Origin: Vibrio sp. DW001
GTDB lineage: Bacteria; Pseudomonadota; Gammaproteobacteria; Enterobacterales; Vibrionaceae
DNA: 64,000 nucleotides
Reading direction: 5' to 3'
NCBI RefSeq assembly: GCF_029016285.1
Contig: NZ_CP091975.1
Location: 496,001-560,000 of the forward strand
The translations under genes were made by a program, and so were the position numbers. The notes beneath the pieces are model-generated. The model saw only the letters and a program-made list of their open reading frames with translations. It had not been told where the DNA came from and searched no databases. Position 1 is the stretch's first letter, and every line of letters starts with the position of its first letter. Shown here piece by piece: positions 18,203 through 27,260 of the stretch.

Positions 18203-18480
18203 GTTGACCTCTCTTATTTAATGTACTCCTAACGGAGTCTTTTAAGTACCATAAGTGCGGTAAGAATAACTATGATGTGTTTCTCATTTGTTACCCTTTG
18301 ATGAAGCTTTTATTAGAAAATCTACCTTAATTCACAGTTTTATATGGTTGAACTGTTTAAAAATTAATCAGTTAGCGCCTTCCTCCCGAGTTCTGGTTTT
18401 GTAAGTTGACTTCTGAATGAGTTCAACCAGAATGTTGTAGGTAAAATATTCTATTCGCCATCATCCACGGAGAGGACCTT

Positions 18481-19899
18481 GTGGCAGAAACTATCCGTTT
18501 ACTTAATGATCTTTTATGGGGATCGATACTTGTCTATATACTCGTCGGTGTTGGGGTTTTCTTTACTGTTAAATTAGGTTTTATTCAGTTTCGGCATTTC
18601 ACTCACACATTTAAAGTACTTAGAAATAGCCGAACCGTTGAAGGTTCAGGTATTTCTTCATTTCAAGCTTTGTGTACTAGCTTAGCCGCTCGAGTAGGAA
18701 CCGGTAATATGGCTGGTGTGGCGATTGCGTTGACGGCTGGTGGACCGGGAGCTATATTCTGGATGTGGTTGATTGGTATGCTAGGTATGGCGACCTCTTT
18801 TGCTGAAAGCACCTTGGCACAGCTTTATAAAACCCGAGATGACGACGGTAATTTTCGTGGTGGTCCAGCTTACTATATGGAGAAAGGATTAGGGATGCGC
18901 TGGTTAGGCGCGCTTTTCTCTGTGTTTTTAATCATTACCTTTGGTTTGGTATTTAATGCTGTTCAAGCCAACGCTATCGCAAGTGCAATGGAAACCGCCT
19001 TCGGCTGGGATTCACTGTCCGTCGGTGTATTCGTTGTAACCCTATCGGCATTCGTTATCTTTGGTGGTATTCGCAAGGTTGCGCGTACCGCAGAAATCGT
19101 CGTGCCCTTGATGGCTCTTGCTTATTTAGCGTTGGCGGCCGTCGTGGTTGTCTTAAACGTAGATAAGGTGCCAGGGGCGCTGTTTCTCATTGTTAAGAGT
19201 GCCTTTGGGGTTCAGGAAGCTGTGGCTGGTGGTGTAGGGTATTCGATTTCTCAAGCTGTCATTAATGGGGTAGAGAGAGGCTTGTTTTCAAATGAAGCTG
19301 GTATGGGCTCAGCGCCTAATGCCGCCGCAACGGCAACGCCATATCCTCCGCATCCCGCATCCCAAGGCTATGTACAGATGCTTGGCGTATTTCTCGATAC
19401 GATAGTGATATGTACTGCCACTGTAGCGATTATTCTTGTGTCTGGTGAATACGAACTTCACGGATCAGTGACTGGCATCGAACTGACTCAAAGGGCGTTG
19501 AGTTCTCAGGTAGGCGAATGGGGTAGTTCATTCATTGCCATTGCCATTTTTCTTTTTGCTTTTACTTCCATCATTGCAAACTATTCCTATGCAGAAACGA
19601 ATCTGACTTTTCTAGAGCATAATCATAAAACAAGCAGTATGGTTTTGCGTGTATTGGTGTTGTGCATGGTGATGTATGGATCGGTCGAAGCATTGCCAAC
19701 GATATGGGCTCTGGCCAGTGTTTCTATGGGGATGATGTCTATCGTTAACTTGATGGCGATAATGTTGCTGTCTGGTATTGTGATTAAACTTGCCAAAGAT
19801 TATAACCGCCAATTAATTATGGGACGAGTGCCCAAATTTAAACCGAATGAGTTTCCAGAGTTAATGGCTCAACTGGAAAAAGATGTTTGGGAAGATTGA
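18481..19899 (+). CDS. sodium:alanine symporter family protein
   Basis: A 472-residue AGCS-family transporter with about eleven helices. The family motif SLAARVGTGNMAGVAIALTA (near residues 69-88) and the downstream RGLFSNEAGMGSAPNAAATA are intact. It imports alanine or glycine with sodium, fitting a marine organism. The start is GTG with GGAGAGG upstream. It is a single gene with a 278-base upstream region in which I see no confident operator. Confidence 0.93.
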   Translation: MAETIRLLNDLLWGSILVYILVGVGVFFTVKLGFIQFRHFTHTFKVLRNSRTVEGSGISSFQALCTSLAARVGTGNMAGVAIALTAGGPGAIFWMWLIGMLGMATSFAESTLAQLYKTRDDDGNFRGGPAYYMEKGLGMRWLGALFSVFLIITFGLVFNAVQANAIASAMETAFGWDSLSVGVFVVTLSAFVIFGGIRKVARTAEIVVPLMALAYLALAAVVVVLNVDKVPGALFLIVKSAFGVQEAVAGGVGYSISQAVINGVERGLFSNEAGMGSAPNAAATATPYPPHPASQGYVQMLGVFLDTIVICTATVAIILVSGEYELHGSVTGIELTQRALSSQVGEWGSSFIAIAIFLFAFTSIIANYSYAETNLTFLEHNHKTSSMVLRVLVLCMVMYGSVEALPTIWALASVSMGMMSIVNLMAIMLLSGIVIKLAKDYNRQLIMGRVPKFKPNEFPELMAQLEKDVWED

Positions 19900-20015
19900 C
19901 CAAAACCATTCATTGCTAGGAACGATTAAATAAATAGAAAAAGCCGTGCTGACTGGGCGTGATTTTTTCTATAATCTAGTCGCATAACAAATAGAATCAC
20001 CAGGGAAGAAAAATT

Positions 20016-20792
20016 ATGCTCATTGTTGTTTCACCAGCTAAGACACTGGATTATGAATCCCCGTTAGCTATTGAAAAATATACTCAACCAGAACTGATTG
20101 ATCACGCTAAATTACTCATCAAAGAGTGCCGGAAGCTAACGCCTTTGGATATTTCTACCTTGATGAAGGTAAGCGATAAGATCGCTGGCTTAAATGTGGC
20201 GAGATTCGAACAGTGGAATGAAACCTTTACACCAGAGAGTGCTCGTCAAGCTATCTTGGCCTTCAAAGGCGATGTTTACACGGGTTTAGATGCCCAAACG
20301 ATGAGTGAAGATGATTTTGATTACGCACAATCTCATTTGCGTATGTTATCGGGTCTTTATGGGGTATTAAGACCGTTAGATCTTATGCAACCATATCGCC
20401 TAGAAATGGGTAGCAAGTTAGCGAATGAACGCGGTTCAAATCTGTATCAATTCTGGGGGAGTGTGATTACCGATAAGCTTAATCATGCTTTAAACGAACA
20501 GGGCGACAATGTTCTGATTAATCTTGCGTCTAATGAATATTTTAAGTCAGTGAAAACCAAACAGATTGATGGCACTGTTGTTACGCCAATATTCAAAGAT
20601 TGCAAGAACGGCCAGTATAAAGTGATCAGCTTTTTTGCCAAGAGAGCTCGTGGCATGATGACTCGCTATATCATAGATAACCGTACCTCCTCAATTGAGG
20701 CATTAACTCAGTTTGATGTGGCGGGTTATTATTTTGTAGAAGAAGAGTCCTCAGCGACAGAGTTGGTATTTAAGAGAGAAGAGCAGAATTAG
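20016..20792 (+). CDS. yaaA: peroxide stress protein YaaA
   Basis: A 258-residue DUF328/UPF0246 protein. E. coli YaaA limits intracellular free iron and DNA damage during peroxide stress and binds DNA. Conserved blocks are [16 protein letters not shown] at the start, [22 protein letters not shown], and [11 protein letters not shown]. Length fits (258). It is followed by a bidirectional terminator shared with srmB. Confidence 0.95.
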   Translation: MLIVVSPAKTLDYESPLAIEKYTQPELIDHAKLLIKECRKLTPLDISTLMKVSDKIAGLNVARFEQWNETFTPESARQAILAFKGDVYTGLDAQTMSEDDFDYAQSHLRMLSGLYGVLRPLDLMQPYRLEMGSKLANERGSNLYQFWGSVITDKLNHALNEQGDNVLINLASNEYFKSVKTKQIDGTVVTPIFKDCKNGQYKVISFFAKRARGMMTRYIIDNRTSSIEALTQFDVAGYYFVEEESSATELVFKREEQN

Positions 20793-20806
20793 AAAATTAA
20801 TCGAAT

Positions 20807-20846
20807 AAAAAAGCGTCATTTCCAGAGTATGGATATGACGCTTTTT
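20807..20846. terminator. bidirectional terminator between yaaA and srmB
   Basis: Arms AAAAAGCGTCAT and ATGACGCTTTTT around a 15-base loop, with A- and T-runs on both sides, so it works for both convergent genes. Confidence 0.85.
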
Positions 20847-20881
20847 ATACATAGAGTAATTAAATAGTTTATTTAGTGAGA

Positions 20882-22114
20882 CTATTTTTTCTTTTTATTT
20901 TTCTTCTTCTTTTTCACTGGCGCTGCGGTTTTCGCTTTTACTTTCTTCTTCTTGCCAACATTTGGCTTTTTATGCGTTGGGCGCATATCTTTTACAAAAC
21001 GCTCTTTCACATCATCTTGGATATAACGAGCGATACGAGCCATCATTGATTGGTCGTGTGCTTCGATCAAAGATATCGCGTTACCTTTTTTACCAGCACG
21101 AGCAGTACGACCAATGCGGTGTATATAAACATCGGCAGTACGCGGTAGATCATAGTTAATTACATGGGACACATCTGGAAGGTCGATACCACGAGCGGCA
21201 ACATCCGTCGCGATGAGTACGTTCACCTCGCCTTCGCGAAAACGACGAATTGCATTGTTACGGCGATCTTGTTGCATCTCACCTTGGATCCAGCTACATG
21301 GTATCTGTGCACTTTCTAGCAATGATCTTACATCCGCTAGACGATCTCGGGTTTTTACAAATATGATAGACCGATCAGCCTGTTCTTTAAGGATATGCTT
21401 TAACAGGTCGTTTTTGTGTTTTAGTGTGTCGGCACGATGATACCACTGGGTTATCTTTTTACGCTCACGTCGAGAAGGATCCGCTTCAATTTCTGCTGGT
21501 TCCTTTAGAAGATCGGCAGTAAAGCCTTCCACCCCTTTGCCTTCTAACGTCGCAGAGAAAAGCAGCGTTTGCTTTCTCCATCGGCATTCGCCCGCAAGAC
21601 GGTCGACAACAGGTGCAAAGCCCATATCTAACATTCGATCCGCTTCATCAAGAATCAACCATTCGATAGCACGGCAATCAAATTTTTCACCATCGATGTA
21701 TTCCATCAATCGACCCGGTGTTGCTACGACAATATCTTGTGTTTTTGCCAAAATATCAGCGTGATCTTGATACATTACACCACCTGTAATCGTAATGATT
21801 TTCAGATTGGTATTTTTTGCTAGTGCACGAGCTTGATCGGCAACCTGCATTGCCAACTCTCTTGTTGGCGTTAAAATAAGAACGCGAGCAGGTCCAGCTC
21901 TTCTGCGAGGGAAATCCTGCAAAAATTGCAAAGCAGGCAGAACAAAAGCAGCGGTTTTCCCTGTTCCTGTGGGTGCAGAAGCAAGAATATCTCGGCCATC
22001 TAATGCTAGTGGGATCGCCTCAGCCTGAATTTGAGTCGGGCGCTCAAAACCCAGTTCGGTAATAGCTTCAACAAGGTTTTCATCAAGCTCAAGGTCAGAA
22101 AAATTATTGATCAC
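20882..22114 (-). CDS. srmB: DEAD-box RNA helicase SrmB
   Basis: A 410-residue ATP-dependent RNA helicase for early 50S ribosome assembly. Motifs in order: Q-motif FERPTQIQ, Walker A APTGTGKT, PTRELA, ILDEADRMLD, FSATLEG, DVAARGID and HRIGRTARAG. The tail after residue 385 is almost entirely Lys. The start is GTG with GGAG upstream. It lies beside trmN6, as srmB does in E. coli. Confidence 0.93.
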   Translation of the reverse strand: MINNFSDLELDENLVEAITELGFERPTQIQAEAIPLALDGRDILASAPTGTGKTAAFVLPALQFLQDFPRRRAGPARVLILTPTRELAMQVADQARALAKNTNLKIITITGGVMYQDHADILAKTQDIVVATPGRLMEYIDGEKFDCRAIEWLILDEADRMLDMGFAPVVDRLAGECRWRKQTLLFSATLEGKGVEGFTADLLKEPAEIEADPSRRERKKITQWYHRADTLKHKNDLLKHILKEQADRSIIFVKTRDRLADVRSLLESAQIPCSWIQGEMQQDRRNNAIRRFREGEVNVLIATDVAARGIDLPDVSHVINYDLPRTADVYIHRIGRTARAGKKGNAISLIEAHDQSMMARIARYIQDDVKERFVKDMRPTHKKPNVGKKKKVKAKTAAPVKKKKKNKKKK

Positions 22115-22194
22115 AGTAGGATCTCCACAAGCAGTAGTTAAAAGTTCGGTCGCGCATTATAGAGGAATAATGGTTATATCAACATCATTATATC

Positions 22195-22914
22195 TTACAT
22201 CTTCAAATAAAAATCTTTCGTTAGAGCAATAAAGTCTGCCGAGTATTGCCCTGCTTGATGAATGACCAATTTTGATGGTTCGGTTTTGTGTTCTTTTAGG
22301 CTTAGTTCTATTAACAAACGACTGACTGGCTTGGTATCCGTTGGTGCAACTTGGCATAACCGAGAAACCGACCACCCCAAAGATTTCGCGGCAGAGATAA
22401 ACGCCATGCCCTCAACTTGCGGGAGAATAAAGTTCGCTTTTCCATCTGGTGTTAGTCGCTTTTCACACACAACCAATAGTTGGGAGTGTGATAAAGAATC
22501 GGTATGTCGTGCGGTCGCTCTATGGGGTGAATGAGATTGTTCACCATCAGTGAAGTAAGGTGGATTACAAATAATCGTGTCGAATGGATCTACGGCTTCC
22601 CATTGTAAAATATCACCATGAATAAGATTAATTTGATCACCCCAGCCTGAATGCTGAAAATTGATTTTAGCAGCATCATAGGCCTCTAAGTCTATTTCAA
22701 TCGCCGACATTTGTGCATGTGGAAAGCGTTGAGCACACATTAGTGTAAGTAAGCCAGTTCCTGTGCCTATGTCTAAAATAGCATTGCTTTGATCTGAGTC
22801 AATCCAAGCACCCAACAGTACACCATCAGTACTTACAGGCATGCCAGAGAATCCACCATAAATGTTGAACCTTTTGAATTTAAAGTCTTTTGTTCTTTTT
22901 TTTGATTCTGTCAT
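22195..22914 (-). CDS. trmN6: tRNA1(Val) A37 N6-methyltransferase
   Basis: A 239-residue SAM-dependent methyltransferase (YfiC) that makes m6A37 in tRNA-Val. The SAM motif DIGTGTGLLTLM and the adenine-N6 motif CNPPYF are intact. The N-terminal FKFKRFNIYGGFSGMPVSTDG is typical. It lies just upstream of srmB on the same strand, 80 bases apart. Confidence 0.93.
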   Translation of the reverse strand: MTESKKRTKDFKFKRFNIYGGFSGMPVSTDGVLLGAWIDSDQSNAILDIGTGTGLLTLMCAQRFPHAQMSAIEIDLEAYDAAKINFQHSGWGDQINLIHGDILQWEAVDPFDTIICNPPYFTDGEQSHSPHRATARHTDSLSHSQLLVVCEKRLTPDGKANFILPQVEGMAFISAAKSLGWSVSRLCQVAPTDTKPVSRLLIELSLKEHKTEPSKLVIHQAGQYSADFIALTKDFYLKM

Positions 22915-23205
22915 TATCTTCTGTATTCACTATTATATGCGGAGTTTATAACTAGTTTGAATTAACTGAATGAAGTTATTAACTATATTCTGTAGTGCAA
23001 ATCGTTCGTTATTCGAGTCGTATAAGCTAGGTTTTTCTATATTACTGGTCAATAAAACTGCCTTTATGTTCATATTGTGAAGTTAAATTCCGTTTTTTCT
23101 AACCTTATTGATTGTTTTTCTCTTTTTCTTCATTATCACCAACCTTAAAAAGTCAGATGTTCTGGCTGTTGTTGAATTTATGAAATATTATTATAAGGTT
23201 GACCT

Positions 23206-24519
23206 ATGAGTCAGAACTTAAAATTAACGGATATTATTGCTGTAGGATTTATGCTCTTTGCCTTTTTCTTAGGGGCGGGAAATATCATTTTTCCTCCTTT
23301 GGCAGGGCAACTTGCTGGTGATAATGCGTTTTTAGCCATGATTGGTTTTCTGCTAACGGCTGTAGGGCTACCTTTAATAACTATCATAGCAATAGCTGTT
23401 GCCGGAGGCACGTGGGAGTCACTGACTAAAGATCTCCCCAAACGAGCGGCAACAATAATGGCGGTTTTAATCTTTGTCATCATTGGTCCTGCATTTGCGG
23501 CGCCACGTACCGGCCTTGTTGCCTATGAAATGGCAATTAAACCTTTCATTGCTAATGCGGTGCAACTTGATCTCACACTGTTCTCGATCTTATTTTTCTC
23601 CGTTGCTATGTTTTTTTCTTGGTTTCAAGGCAAGCTTATTGATGTGATTGGTAAGTTTTTAACTCCCGCGCTATTTGTCACACTCGTTGTTCTTGCGATT
23701 GCTGTATTTGTAAATCCTCAGGGCACTATTTTGGCTGCTCAAGGTGATTATATCTCTCAACCTTTGATCAAAGGATTTCTTGAAGGTTATAACACCATGG
23801 ATACCTTCGGTGCGTTGATGTTTGGTATGTTAATAGTAGATTCATTGCGCAGCAAAGGCATTACGGACAAAGCCGCGACGACAAAATACTTAACTATTGC
23901 AGCAATTATTGCTGCGTTAGGGCTAGCATTTGTGTATATCTCACTATTCTATTTAGGTGCAACAAGTGGTGGTGTGGTAGAAGGCGCGGATAATGGTGGG
24001 ATTATTCTTAGTCAATATGTGCAATCACTATTCGGTTCGTCTGGTCAATTTGTCCTATCGACTATCGTGTTACTGGCATGTTTAACCACGGCTATAGGGC
24101 TAGTATCAGCCTGTTCTGATTTCTTTAGTACGTTAACTCCGATCACGTACAAGGCTTGGGTCATCATTATCGGCGTTATATGCGCTACGGTAGCAAATAT
24201 TGGCTTAGCTCAACTTATATCACTATCAGTGCCTGTGTTATTTGCGCTATATCCGGTGGCGATTGCGTTGGTCGCGTTAACGTTCTTTAGAAAGCGTTTA
24301 CCAGACCCACAATTAGCCTATCGAAGTGTTATTACCGTTTCGCTGTTATTTGCAGTAATAGATGCCGCGAAGATTGCTGGGGTGGATGTTTCGGTATTTA
24401 CGTTCTTACCATTATTTGAATATGGTATGGGTTGGTTGCTACCGACAGGGTTAGCATTGATTGCCATGCTATTTGTTGGTCGGAAGAAACAGAAGTCTCT
24501 GGTGGAAGAAGCGGCTTAG
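23206..24519 (+). CDS. brnQ: branched-chain amino acid transporter BrnQ
   Basis: A 437-residue LIVCS-family sodium (or proton) symporter for Leu, Ile and Val with about twelve helices. The N-terminal family signature FMLFAFFLGAGNIIFPPLAG is intact. It is monocistronic, with a GC-rich terminator after the stop. The 290-base upstream region is AT-rich and divergent from trmN6; I see no clear operator. Confidence 0.95.
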   Translation: MSQNLKLTDIIAVGFMLFAFFLGAGNIIFPPLAGQLAGDNAFLAMIGFLLTAVGLPLITIIAIAVAGGTWESLTKDLPKRAATIMAVLIFVIIGPAFAAPRTGLVAYEMAIKPFIANAVQLDLTLFSILFFSVAMFFSWFQGKLIDVIGKFLTPALFVTLVVLAIAVFVNPQGTILAAQGDYISQPLIKGFLEGYNTMDTFGALMFGMLIVDSLRSKGITDKAATTKYLTIAAIIAALGLAFVYISLFYLGATSGGVVEGADNGGIILSQYVQSLFGSSGQFVLSTIVLLACLTTAIGLVSACSDFFSTLTPITYKAWVIIIGVICATVANIGLAQLISLSVPVLFALYPVAIALVALTFFRKRLPDPQLAYRSVITVSLLFAVIDAAKIAGVDVSVFTFLPLFEYGMGWLLPTGLALIAMLFVGRKKQKSLVEEAA

Positions 24520-24547
24520 TTTTTTACTAAAAAGCCGTCTCTTAATA

Positions 24548-24583
24548 CAATGCCCCCGCGGTTGACGCAGGGGCATTGTTGTT
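24548..24583 (+). terminator. brnQ terminator
   Basis: The hairpin CAATGCCCC / GGGGCATTG is followed by TTGTTT. It lies 30 bases after the brnQ stop codon. Confidence 0.75.
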
Positions 24584-24673
24584 TATAGCCAGCAGTATTA
24601 TCTCGGTGAAGGGAAGGTTGCCTATGCCAAGCAAACCAAGCTTATGCACCGCTATCTATTGAATACTAGAGGT

Positions 24674-25192
24674 TTAAAGTGTTTCTTGGTATTCAGTGAG
24701 GATTTGTTCACACCAATTCGCAATACGTACATCACTATGTTCGTACTGAGAATCTTCATCGAGTGCTAATCCTACAAACAATGTGCCATCTTCAGTAAGG
24801 GCTTTTGATGCCTCAAATGTGTAGCCATCCGTAGACCAATATCCAAGAAATTGTGCACCTGTTGGTATTAGCTCATCATGAAGTAGGCCCATAGCGTCCA
24901 AAAACCATTCGCCATAACCTTCTTGATCACCCAATCCAAACAGCGCGACGTGCTTGTTCTTCAATGAAACCCCTGCGATTTCTTGCCAAATCGCGCTCCA
25001 ATCTTCTTGTATTTCACCAAAATCCCATGTTGAAATGCCCAGAATCAATAGATCATAATCGTTCATTACACTTAATGATGTCTCTTTGACGTTGTGAATG
25101 TCGACAAGTTCTTCTCCAATAATGGCACGTATTTTTTCCGCTGCCATTTCTGTATAGCAGGTGGTTGATCCGTAGAAGAGTCCAATTTTCAT
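24674..25192 (-). CDS. fldB: flavodoxin FldB
   Basis: A 172-residue long-chain flavodoxin, an FMN electron carrier. The phosphate loop reads [18 protein letters not shown], with the TTCYTEM variant typical of FldB rather than FldA. The FMN loops [12 protein letters not shown] and [16 protein letters not shown] follow. It is divergent from xerD, as fldB is in E. coli. Confidence 0.94.
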   Translation of the reverse strand: MKIGLFYGSTTCYTEMAAEKIRAIIGEELVDIHNVKETSLSVMNDYDLLILGISTWDFGEIQEDWSAIWQEIAGVSLKNKHVALFGLGDQEGYGEWFLDAMGLLHDELIPTGAQFLGYWSTDGYTFEASKALTEDGTLFVGLALDEDSQYEHSDVRIANWCEQILTEYQETL

Positions 25193-25342
25193 GTTAGATA
25201 GATTCGCATATTAGGTCATTGCTAAGGATTTTACCTATAAACAAGGTATGATTGCAGTCCTTAGTTTCTGTTTTGATAAAATTCTAGTAATTTAGCTTTT
25301 GCTGAATTACTCTGAAGGCCAGTGTTTGAGTGATGATAAAAG

Positions 25343-26236
25343 ATGAATGACCAAGCTTTTGTAGAACAGTTCCTCGATGCATTATGGATGGAAAAAGGGC
25401 TTTCTGAAAATACCCTGTCTTCATATAGAAATGATCTTTTTAAGCTGATTAAGTGGATGGAAGACAATAGCTTAATGTTTACTACCATTACTATTTCTGA
25501 TTTACAAGATTATCAGGCGTGGTTAACAGACAAAAACTACAAGCAGACGTCTAAAGCGAGAATGCTGTCAGCGATTCGCCGTTTATTTCAGTATGCGTAT
25601 AGAGAAAAAGTGCGAATTGATGATCCTAGTGCATTGTTAATTAGCCCTAAGTTGCCAAAGCGATTACCTAAAGACCTTTCTGAACAACAGGTTGAGTCTT
25701 TGTTAGATGCACCAGACCCTAATGACCCTTTGGAACTAAGAGATAAAGCGATGTTAGAGCTTCTCTATGCGACTGGGTTACGAGTGACTGAACTGGTTAG
25801 TTTAACAATGGAGAATATGAGTCTGCGTCAAGGTGTCGTTCGTGTTATAGGCAAAGGCAATAAAGAACGTTTGGTTCCTATGGGAGAAAATGCAGTCGAT
25901 TGGATTGAAAACTTTTTGCAGGACGGACGGTCTATTCTATTGGATGAAAAGAGTTCGGATGTGGTTTTTCCTAGTAAAAGAGCCAAACAGATGACAAGAC
26001 AGACGTTTTGGCATCGAATTAAACACTATTCAGTGATCGCGGGAATAGATACAGACCTGCTATCACCCCATGTATTAAGACACGCATTTGCTACACATTT
26101 GCTTAACAACGGGGCAGATCTCCGTGTAGTGCAAATGTTATTAGGACATAGTGACTTATCAACAACGCAAATTTATACTCATGTTGCCACGGAAAGGTTA
26201 AAACAAATCCATTCGCAGCATCATCCTAGAGCATAA
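25343..26236 (+). CDS. xerD: site-specific tyrosine recombinase XerD
   Basis: A 297-residue recombinase that with XerC resolves chromosome dimers at dif under FtsK control, and is used by integrative phages in vibrios. There is an N-terminal SAM-like core-binding domain (1-90). Catalytic residues are visible: Arg in YATGLRVTEL, Lys in VIGKGNKER, His-Arg in SPHVLRHAFATHLL, His in LLGHSDLSTTQ and Tyr in IYTHV. It is first of a likely xerD-dsbC-recJ series. Confidence 0.97.
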   Translation: MNDQAFVEQFLDALWMEKGLSENTLSSYRNDLFKLIKWMEDNSLMFTTITISDLQDYQAWLTDKNYKQTSKARMLSAIRRLFQYAYREKVRIDDPSALLISPKLPKRLPKDLSEQQVESLLDAPDPNDPLELRDKAMLELLYATGLRVTELVSLTMENMSLRQGVVRVIGKGNKERLVPMGENAVDWIENFLQDGRSILLDEKSSDVVFPSKRAKQMTRQTFWHRIKHYSVIAGIDTDLLSPHVLRHAFATHLLNNGADLRVVQMLLGHSDLSTTQIYTHVATERLKQIHSQHHPRA

Positions 26237-26265
26237 ATAAGTAATATTTTTAAAAGGTGTTATTA

Positions 26266-27093
26266 ATGAGCGTGTTACGCAATATATTGATTTTAGCTAC
26301 TCCATTTCTCGTTGCGGCATGTGATGCCGCGGATACAAATGCTTCGGATACAACAAGTACCGCTGAAGTGACGACCCCTATTCAAGAAACCGTAGACAGC
26401 GCTGCTGAGGCTGGAAGTCAGTTCGATGAAGCCAAATTAAGGCGTCGATTTGAAGCGATGGGGGTGAGTATTGTTTCTATTGCACCTGCAAGCATCGATG
26501 GTCTATATGAAGTTGATACATCGAGCGGGTTGGTTTTCTCTAATGCACAGGGTGATCAATTTATTGCGGGTACCTTGTATGCACTTGGTGATAATGGTGA
26601 ATATGTTGATGTGCTTGCCGAGCGACAAGCGCCACTTAATGCAGAAAAGATAGAACAATACACAGAAGACATGATTGTTTATCCGGCTGAAAATGAAAAA
26701 TATGTGATTACCGTATTTACCGATACAACGTGTGCATACTGTGTGCGATTGCATCGTCAGATGAAAGACTACAATGATTTAGGTATTACGGTTCGTTACC
26801 TTGCTTACCCTCGCCAAGGTCCAACAGGTAAAGTGGCTCAAGAAATGGCCAATGTATGGTGTGCAGAAGATCCAGCTAAAGCGATGACACTCTCTAAATC
26901 GGGACAACCTTTCAAAGCAGGAACCGCGGATATAAAACAGTGTGGACAAAAGATCATGGAGCAATATGCATTGGGTCGTGATTTAGGTATCAGTGGCACG
27001 CCTGCAGTCTTTCTACCGAATGGTAAATTGTTGGCTGGATATATGCCACCAGCCGGTATGTTCCAACGCATTGAGCAAGAGATGGCACAATAA
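26266..27093 (+). CDS. dsbC: thiol:disulfide isomerase DsbC, probable lipoprotein
   Basis: A 275-residue periplasmic disulfide isomerase. The dimerisation domain is followed by a thioredoxin fold with the active site TTCAYCVRLH (Cys156-Ala-Tyr-Cys159) and a cis-Pro loop GTPAVF. A second Cys pair (VWCAED, DIKQCG) matches the structural disulfide of E. coli DsbC. Two features are unusual. The active site is CAYC rather than CGYC. The signal MSVLRNILILATPFLVAAC ends in a lipobox-like VAAC with Asp at +2, suggesting a lipoprotein kept in the inner membrane. ATG 26266 has AAAGG upstream; the open frame begins slightly earlier. It lies between xerD and recJ, as in E. coli. Confidence 0.93.
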   Translation: MSVLRNILILATPFLVAACDAADTNASDTTSTAEVTTPIQETVDSAAEAGSQFDEAKLRRRFEAMGVSIVSIAPASIDGLYEVDTSSGLVFSNAQGDQFIAGTLYALGDNGEYVDVLAERQAPLNAEKIEQYTEDMIVYPAENEKYVITVFTDTTCAYCVRLHRQMKDYNDLGITVRYLAYPRQGPTGKVAQEMANVWCAEDPAKAMTLSKSGQPFKAGTADIKQCGQKIMEQYALGRDLGISGTPAVFLPNGKLLAGYMPPAGMFQRIEQEMAQ

Positions 27094-27260
27094 ATACGAT
27101 GATCATATGAAAATCGGATAGTCATTAATTTTCTCTCTAATTCCTCCTTTTTGCATATAAGGGAGCTTTAGAGAGAGATATGATTCGGCTTTCACATGTT
27201 GCTGCAATCTGGACATTTGCTCTAAAGACCTATTTCACTCACCGAGTAACCTAATTCATC

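Noticed and set aside
25343..26236. xerD as a mobile-element integrase
   Set aside because: The family features and the fldB-xerD-dsbC-recJ order identify the housekeeping recombinase.
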